This document shows positions 4,716-9,161 of a DNA stretch of 9,161 bases, in pieces. The stretch spans positions 1 to 9,161 of the forward strand of contig SLOW01000347.1 of the NCBI GenBank assembly GCA_007132315.1, in the 5' to 3' direction. This DNA comes from Opitutales bacterium. Lineage in GTDB: Bacteria > Verrucomicrobiota > Verrucomicrobiia > Opitutales > T3Sed10-336. The notes below the pieces were generated by a model. That model was not told where the DNA came from. It saw only the letters and a list, made by a program, of their open reading frames with translations, and ran no database searches. Made by a program: the position numbers and the translations under genes. The stretch's first letter is position 1. The number at the start of each line of letters is the position of its first letter.

Positions 4716-6791
4716 TCAGCCGAGGAATTCCTTGCGGTCCACCTGCAAGTCGTGGCAGGCGTGGATGAATTCGGCGGCGGACCACGCCTGGTAGGCTTTC
4801 CCCATGGGGATGCCCGTCTTCCCGTGCGCCCACTCGTTGAATTCCCATTCATGCGCGATGCCCTGCTTGTTCAATTCCGCCAGTCGAAGCAGTTCCTGGT
4901 AGGCGAGGTCTCGCAAGCCCAAACGGTTGATGAACCGCACCCACTGCGCACCGATGAAGGGCCAGATCCCGCCGTTGTGGTAGTGATTCGGCAGATTGAG
5001 CAGATTGACGGTGTAGTAATTCTTCCAGTCGGGGTCGCCGCCGGTCACCACGGGGTAAAGATTCGCCACCGGCCAGGGGTTGTTCACTCCGACGCCCCAC
5101 ATGAACCGAAAAGCGATCTTCGCGCGGTCCAAATCCAGCACGTTGTAGAGGAACGCGAGGATGTTTCCATAGACATCGCATCGCCAGTTGAACCCGAACG
5201 GGGTGACTTCCGGGAGCAGGTAACTGGTATCTCCGAGCGAAAACTGCTGGTCGGCGAACGACTTGCTCGCCACGTCGGACCCGTTGGTGGAGGGCCAGAA
5301 CTTGCGCAGGATGGCCGCCTTGATCGTCTGGGCCCAACGCAGGTAGTCGCCGGCCCGGCCGAGTTCTCCGAGCCACTCCAGCATGAGGCCGAAGGAAATG
5401 TTCGCCTGGTACCAGAGCACCTCGTCGTAGAGCACGTTGTAGCTGCGGCCGAACAGGTCAGTCCAGTCACCGGCTTCGGGAATCTCAAGCAGCGCGTCGT
5501 TGTTCCCGTCGTGTGCGCTCAGCCAGTTCATGGCCCGCTGCAGGGATTCGATGTGGGATTCCAGAAACTCAAAGTCTTTGGTCACCCGCACGTACTCGTA
5601 GGCGGCGATGATCACCCAGATTCCGGAGTCAACCGCGCAAATGCCTCCGATACCGGAATAGTCCGGTATTTCGTCGGAGATGCGGACGTTGGCCGGGATC
5701 TGGCCGCTCAGTGAAATGTGTCTGAGAAGTGTGTCGAGCGTGGCGCGTTGGCATTGGCGGAACTGAGGATCCTTTAACGACAACGTGCCGATTGTGGTTA
5801 TCGCTCCGTCGCGCCCCCACACGCTGTGGTAATTCGCGTCGGTGCCGCGGATTTCGTTGTCGGTGGTCGAACAGGCGGAGAAACCGAGCGGGGTGATGTT
5901 TTTATTCAGCGCTTCGATCGCCTTCTCGTAGGCGAGGCCGATGAAGTCGCGCTGCTCCGTATCCAGTTCCCGGATCTGACACGGGTCGAAGAGCTGTATG
6001 ATTTCCGGTTCGAAATTGCGTTCGGTAATGACCTTGCAATCGACCATTTCTGGCTTATCGATCACGCCGAAATGCATCAAGCCGTCGAGGACGCCATCGG
6101 CGTTGAAGCCCTGGGCAAAGTACACCGTTGTCTCCACCGTGGCTTCGTAGAGTTCCGGCTGGGCGTTCTCGACGATCACCCCGTTCACCCCCTTGATCTT
6201 GAACATCGAGCTGTCGTTGCCTCCGTCGCCGGCGACCAGGGTTTCCGAGGGTTTGATCTTGAGCCGTTTCAGCAGCCAGCGCAGCGCCTTCCCTTTGCTG
6301 GCGGATTTCGGCAGGATGGTTACCTCGCGTGCATTGGAGTACACCACGGTGACGTCGAGTCCGGCGTCGGCCAGATCCTGGCGCAGGCGGGCGATTTGTT
6401 CGGGGGAGGCGTCGTGGTAGTACCACCCCGATTTGAACGGTGTGTTGTGGGTGGCCGGTTGTTTCTCCAGTTGATGCAGTCTTTCGACGATTTCCTCGAT
6501 CTTTTTCCGGTTCCAGTTCGGCAGGAGGGTGTCCTCGAATCCTTCGATGAAGGCCTTCTTTCGGAAATCGTAAATCGAGGTGCCCAAGCCGCAAATGAGG
6601 TAATCGGGTTTCGGTAAATTCGCCTTGGGAATGAGGCTGAGCGCGTCCTTGGGAACCCGTCCGGTATTGTAGCAGAGAAACGGGCGGTTTTCCTCCGGCA
6701 GCTTTTCCCAGGTGCATTTAAAGATGATGGTCGAGTCCGGCTTCCCAAGCAGGGTCCCGTCGAGATCGGATGAAAAGAGTTTAATAGCCAT
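4716..6791 (-). CDS. Fusion of HAD sugar-phosphate phosphatase and (alpha/alpha)6-barrel glycosidase
   Basis: 691 residues in two domains. Residues 1-240 are a HAD-IIB phosphatase of the sucrose-phosphate-phosphatase type. They show DLDGT (9-13; nucleophile Asp9 and Asp11), the motif II Thr in YNTGR (41-45), lysines in SASKGKAL (163-170) and metal-binding GDGGND (188-193). A linker (about 241-290) leads to residues 291-691, a six-hairpin glycosidase like GH63/GH37/GH100 and proteins labelled amylo-alpha-1,6-glucosidase. Its markers are VWGRDGAITTIG (324-335), EIPEAGDWTDLFGRSYN (436-452), NHYHNGGIWPF (602-612) and HEWEFNEW (647-654). Asp442 and Glu648 or Glu650 are plausible catalytic acids (inference). 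The HAD domain should dephosphorylate the product of the glycosyltransferase encoded just upstream; the glycosidase may hydrolyse the finished disaccharide. ATG 6791 is chosen because MAIKLFSSDLDGT is the canonical HAD start. No Shine-Dalgarno is seen. An in-frame ATG at 6902 would overlap the previous gene. Confidence 0.88.
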   Translation of the reverse strand: MAIKLFSSDLDGTLLGKPDSTIIFKCTWEKLPEENRPFLCYNTGRVPKDALSLIPKANLPKPDYLICGLGTSIYDFRKKAFIEGFEDTLLPNWNRKKIEEIVERLHQLEKQPATHNTPFKSGWYYHDASPEQIARLRQDLADAGLDVTVVYSNAREVTILPKSASKGKALRWLLKRLKIKPSETLVAGDGGNDSSMFKIKGVNGVIVENAQPELYEATVETTVYFAQGFNADGVLDGLMHFGVIDKPEMVDCKVITERNFEPEIIQLFDPCQIRELDTEQRDFIGLAYEKAIEALNKNITPLGFSACSTTDNEIRGTDANYHSVWGRDGAITTIGTLSLKDPQFRQCQRATLDTLLRHISLSGQIPANVRISDEIPDYSGIGGICAVDSGIWVIIAAYEYVRVTKDFEFLESHIESLQRAMNWLSAHDGNNDALLEIPEAGDWTDLFGRSYNVLYDEVLWYQANISFGLMLEWLGELGRAGDYLRWAQTIKAAILRKFWPSTNGSDVASKSFADQQFSLGDTSYLLPEVTPFGFNWRCDVYGNILAFLYNVLDLDRAKIAFRFMWGVGVNNPWPVANLYPVVTGGDPDWKNYYTVNLLNLPNHYHNGGIWPFIGAQWVRFINRLGLRDLAYQELLRLAELNKQGIAHEWEFNEWAHGKTGIPMGKAYQAWSAAEFIHACHDLQVDRKEFLG

Positions 6792-6858
6792 GATAAACAG
6801 TCGGTGTCGCAATCCGGGCGACCGCCGGCTTGCGTCGAATCCCGGCGGCGTCGCCGCG

Positions 6859-8202
6859 TCAATCCTCGGACCAGAGGTCTCGGTACGACCGCCGGGTAAC
6901 ATTAAAGCTGGCTGACTCTCGGCCCTCCACCGCCTTGAGCAATTGCTGGGCGATTCCCGTCCAGGTGAAGAGGCTGCGCACCCGGTGGGATCCGTTTCGG
7001 CTCAGCCTGGCGCGCAGGGCCGGGTAGCGAATCGGCTTGAGCAACGTGATGCCGAAGTCTTCCTTGTCGAAGGAGTCGGCGTAAAGGGCGTGCTCGCCGT
7101 AAGCCACGGCGCGAAACAGGCCCCCGTGGACGGTGATAACGGTCGGTGTTCCCGAAGCCATCGCTTCGATCGCGGTCATGCCGAAGGGTTCGTAACGACT
7201 GGGCAGGGCGAAGACGGCGGCGGACCGATAAAAATCCGGGAGATCCTCGTCCGACACAGAGCCAGTGATCGTGACGCGATCCTCAAGGTCGTAGCCTTTG
7301 ATTTTGGCCTTCAAATCCTTGAGCAGGGGAGAGGGCTGGTCGGGGTTTTCCACGCCCAAGGCCAGGCGCAGGTGGGCGTCGTCGTGCCGTGAGGCCACCA
7401 CCGAAAAGGCGTCCACCAGCAGGTCGAATCCTTTGTTTTCGGCCAGGCGCCCGACACACGCTATGGTCTTCGGTTTAAACCCGAGCCGTTCCTGCGCGGC
7501 GCGTCTGGTGGGTTCGCTGACCGGGAAAAAGCGGTTGTCGTCGTAACCGGGAGGAATCATGCGGATGTCCTCGGCCGGAACGTGGTAATCCGAGATCAGC
7601 AGGTCATACTGAGGCGGAGTTGTCGCGATCAGCAGGTCGGCCTCCTTGTACAGTGTGCTTTCGTGGTGGATACGGCGGGAGAAGTTGTACATTTCCTCGA
7701 AGTTGTCCTTGTCTTCCGGGTGATCGCTCTCCATCTGCCGCTTTTTCCAGGTCCCGATGGAGTGGGGGGTGTGGACGTGGGGGACGTCGAGGTCTTCGGC
7801 GAGGTGCTGGCCGGCCAGGCCCGCGTCCCAGTAGTGGCTGTTGATGAATTGATAGTCGAGCTTGTGCCGCCGGATGTAGCGAAGCGCGTGCTCTGTCCAT
7901 TCCGGCAGCTTCCGGTAAAGGTATTCCTTCGGAATGAAATCCTTCCCGCCGCAGGGGACCCGGATGATCCGCACATCCTCGTTGATCTCGTCGATTTCGG
8001 GCTGGTCCTCGAATTGTCGGGTCCAAATATCGACTTTGTAGCCCAGCTGCGCCAGCTTCTTGGAAAGCTCGATGACGTAAACCACCTGACCTCCCGTATC
8101 CGGTGCCCCAAGCGGCGGATGCGCGGCGACGTAGCCGTGCGTGGAAACCATGGCGATGCGTTGTTTGACTGTCTCGGTCCTGCGTCGTTTTTTCTCTGGC
8201 AT
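6859..8202 (-). CDS. GT4 glycosyltransferase, sucrose-phosphate / mannosylfructose-phosphate synthase-like
   Basis: 447 residues with a complete GT-B fold. The acceptor-domain block MVSTHGYVAAHPPLGAPDTG (18-37) followed by GQVVYVIELSK contains the GGQ motif of sucrose-phosphate synthases. HTPHSIGTWKKRQME (144-158) contacts sugar phosphate in that family. The donor domain shows GRLAENKG (251-258) and the E-x7-E motif from Glu338 to Glu346 (EPFGMTAIEAMASGTP), the retaining GT4 signature. As I remember it, the Agrobacterium mannosylfructose-phosphate synthase is very similar over its whole length, including IPPGYDDNRFFPVS and RSLFTWTGIAQQLL, more so than plant-type SPS. The likely product is therefore mannosylfructose-6-phosphate from GDP-mannose, with sucrose-6-phosphate from UDP-glucose as the alternative. 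ATG 8202 has AGGA 9 nt upstream. It lies 32 nt after the MscS gene and 67 nt before the phosphatase-glycosidase gene, probably one operon. Confidence 0.88.
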   Translation of the reverse strand: MPEKKRRRTETVKQRIAMVSTHGYVAAHPPLGAPDTGGQVVYVIELSKKLAQLGYKVDIWTRQFEDQPEIDEINEDVRIIRVPCGGKDFIPKEYLYRKLPEWTEHALRYIRRHKLDYQFINSHYWDAGLAGQHLAEDLDVPHVHTPHSIGTWKKRQMESDHPEDKDNFEEMYNFSRRIHHESTLYKEADLLIATTPPQYDLLISDYHVPAEDIRMIPPGYDDNRFFPVSEPTRRAAQERLGFKPKTIACVGRLAENKGFDLLVDAFSVVASRHDDAHLRLALGVENPDQPSPLLKDLKAKIKGYDLEDRVTITGSVSDEDLPDFYRSAAVFALPSRYEPFGMTAIEAMASGTPTVITVHGGLFRAVAYGEHALYADSFDKEDFGITLLKPIRYPALRARLSRNGSHRVRSLFTWTGIAQQLLKAVEGRESASFNVTRRSYRDLWSED

Positions 8203-8234
8203 CTTAGATTATCCTGTTGAGTCGTTGAATCGGT

Positions 8235-8903
8235 TTAGCTCGAATTCCCGCTGTCGGATCCTGGCGCCGCTCCCGCCGATTCGGGATCAATCCGTTGTTC
8301 GGGCGGTGAGTCCTTGCGCAGGCTCTCAACGAGTTCCTCCGTTCCGGCGCCGCGTTTGCGCCGAATGACTTTCTGAAAAATGAGATTGTTGGGAATTTGA
8401 ATCACGCTTCCGCCGCTCTCCTCCAGGGTGGTGTACATCATGCTCAGCCGGCTCACTTTACCCTTGGTCGGTTCGCCCACGAACTCGATGGTGTCACCGA
8501 TCTCGAACGGGCGGAAGATTAGGATCAGGAGGGTGGCGGAGAGATTGCTCAACAGGCTCCACACCGCCACGAAACCGATCGCGATCATGGCCAGAACCGT
8601 CGAGATCAGGGCCCAGATTCCGCCGATTTGTACGCCGATATTGTGGAGGATAAGCAGCAGGGCCAGGACGAAAATACCCCACTTGATAAACACCCGCAAC
8701 GGTAGGAGCAGGTACCCCGGCACCTTGCCTTTGTCCTGCAGGCGATCGACCCCGCGGGAGAGGACCGCGGCGAGCGCCATGACCACGGCGACGATCACCG
8801 CCGCGTAGAACAGCTGCCCCCAGATGGATACCTCTCCTGCGTATTGGGCGAACGGGAGAAAAGCGTGTGCATCGGTTTTCTTGACGATTTCGGCTCCGTT
8901 CAT
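8235..8903 (-). CDS. Short MscS-family mechanosensitive ion channel
   Basis: 222 residues. Three hydrophobic segments are seen at about 29-49, 65-88 and 94-130. The last contains the small-residue-rich pore helix and WSLLSNLSATLLILIFRPF. The MscS beta domain follows: FEIGDTIEFVGEPTKGKVSR (133-152), then VIQIPNNLIFQKVI (167-180), the family's conserved PN motif. After residue 185 the chain is charged and Pro/Ser-rich with no recognisable alpha/beta cage domain. E. coli MscS has 286 residues, so the C-terminal cage appears lost or replaced by a disordered tail. Channels of this type sit in the inner membrane and release solutes on hypo-osmotic shock. The gene leads a three-gene minus-strand group whose other members look like osmolyte enzymes. 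ATG 8903 has no visible Shine-Dalgarno; a 7-codon reading frame from 8923 ends in a TGA overlapping it. Confidence 0.88.
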   Translation of the reverse strand: MNGAEIVKKTDAHAFLPFAQYAGEVSIWGQLFYAAVIVAVVMALAAVLSRGVDRLQDKGKVPGYLLLPLRVFIKWGIFVLALLLILHNIGVQIGGIWALISTVLAMIAIGFVAVWSLLSNLSATLLILIFRPFEIGDTIEFVGEPTKGKVSRLSMMYTTLEESGGSVIQIPNNLIFQKVIRRKRGAGTEELVESLRKDSPPEQRIDPESAGAAPGSDSGNSS

Positions 8904-8930
8904 AGGTGTGGGATTGTCGGCATTTTACGG

Positions 8931-8992
8931 CCGGAAGGCAACCGCGAATTCGGACCTCGGAGTCCGGCACACGCGACAGTTGAGCCTTCCGG
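8931..8992 (-). other. Structured leader upstream of the MscS gene
   Basis: CCGGAAGGC (8931-8939) pairs exactly with GCCTTCCGG (8984-8992); next to it AAC and GTT can pair if two bases bulge. Nested inside is CGGAC (8951-8955) pairing with GTCCG (8962-8966). On the minus strand this two-level stem would lie in the 5' leader of the MscS gene, ending 28 nt before its start codon. No riboswitch class is recognised. It could equally be a DNA-level operator between the divergent tRNA and MscS units. Confidence 0.45.
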
Positions 8993-9014
8993 TTGAAAAA
9001 AGGAGAATTCATCC

Positions 9015-9043
9015 TTGAATTTCCCGGCCACCGGATCTTTACT
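9015..9043 (+). promoter_or_regulatory. Candidate promoter of tRNA-Ser
   Basis: TTGAAT (9015-9020), a 17-bp spacer and TTTACT (9038-9043) give a plausible sigma70 promoter. It is followed by the GC-rich GCCCGAG expected of stable-RNA promoters under stringent control. Transcription would begin near 9050, about 20 nt before the mature tRNA. The -10 match is moderate. Confidence 0.45.
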
Positions 9044-9069
9044 GCCCGAGAGTATCGTTCACACCTTCC

Positions 9070-9161
9070 GGAGAGATGGCTGAGTGGCCGAAAGCAGTGG
9101 TTTGCTAAACCGCCGAACCCCCAAAAGGGGTTCCGAGGGTTCGAATCCCTCTCTCTCCGCC
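9070..9161 (+). tRNA. tRNA-Ser (anticodon GCU)
   Basis: A class II tRNA with all elements. Acceptor GGAGAGA (9070-9076) pairs with TCTCTCC (9152-9158), with discriminator G9159 and CC at 9160-9161; the final A of an encoded CCA lies past the window edge. The D arm begins GGCTGAGTGGCCGAAAG. The anticodon stem GTGGT/ACCGC (9097-9101, 9109-9113) closes the loop TTGCTAA with anticodon GCT at 9104-9106. The long variable arm CCCC-AAAA-GGGG is typical of serine tRNAs, and the T arm is GAGGG-TTCGAAT-CCCTC (9135-9151). It decodes AGC/AGU and is divergent from the MscS gene. Confidence 0.98.

Noticed and set aside
4644..5714. Long plus-strand open frame (356 codons) opposite the fusion gene
   Set aside because: It is antisense to a domain with clear glycosidase motifs, begins across the palindrome and has no recognisable protein features. 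It is explained by codon bias of the GC-rich real gene.
5826..6617. Plus-strand open frame of 263 codons
   Set aside because: It is antisense to the HAD and linker part of the fusion gene, where DLDGT and GDGGND motifs prove the minus strand is coding.
9070..9161. tRNA-Ser as an attachment site for an integrated element
   Set aside because: No integrase gene and no second copy of the tRNA 3' end (GGGTTCGAATCCC) is visible in the window; sequence to the right of the tRNA is not available.
1..9161. CRISPR array, insertion sequence or phage genes
   Set aside because: No regularly spaced direct repeats, no transposase or integrase motifs and no phage structural proteins were seen on either strand.

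Overview
The window reads as chromosomal DNA of a GC-rich proteobacterium, most likely a gammaproteobacterium. The ybaB-recR pair, a TorF/Gcw_chp-type outer-membrane protein, a YeeZ-like SDR protein and a DJ-1/YajL-like protein all fit that. No transposase, phage gene or CRISPR array is visible. Genus is not determinable by eye.

Layout, left to right. (1) 1-495, minus: N-terminal part of a membrane-anchored PAS sensor that runs off the left edge. (2) 729-1301, minus: DJ-1/PfpI family protein, divergent across a 54-bp gap from (3) 1356-2273, plus: an atypical NAD(P)-binding SDR/YeeZ-like protein. (4) 2274-2704: non-coding stretch holding a perfect 16-bp-arm palindrome (2301-2344) and, on the minus strand, a start-less C-terminal remnant of an alkaline phosphatase (2400-2624). 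(5) 2705-3688, plus: ybaB/ebfC then recR, with a strong hairpin between them and no dnaX upstream. (6) 3835-4569, plus: putative outer-membrane beta-barrel protein followed by a clear intrinsic terminator. (7) 4669-4712: a second long palindrome, 20-bp arms, sharing the TGTCGGAC core of the first. Both palindromes lie between tail-to-tail genes. (8) 4716-8903, minus: three co-directional genes. In order of transcription they are a short MscS-type mechanosensitive channel, a GT4 sucrose-phosphate-synthase/mannosylfructose-phosphate-synthase-like glycosyltransferase, and a 691-residue fusion of a HAD sugar-phosphate phosphatase with an (alpha/alpha)6-barrel glycosidase. (9) 9070-9161, plus: tRNA-Ser(GCU), cut by the window end just before the last A of CCA.

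The most interesting region is 4716-8903. Read together, the genes look like a self-contained osmolyte module. The glycosyltransferase would make a phosphorylated non-reducing disaccharide (sucrose-6-phosphate or mannosylfructose-6-phosphate). The HAD domain would dephosphorylate it, the fused glycosidase domain might break the disaccharide down again, and the MscS channel would release solutes on hypo-osmotic shock. The enzyme classes are read from motifs. The exact sugar, the glycosidase substrate and the integrated osmotic role are inference.
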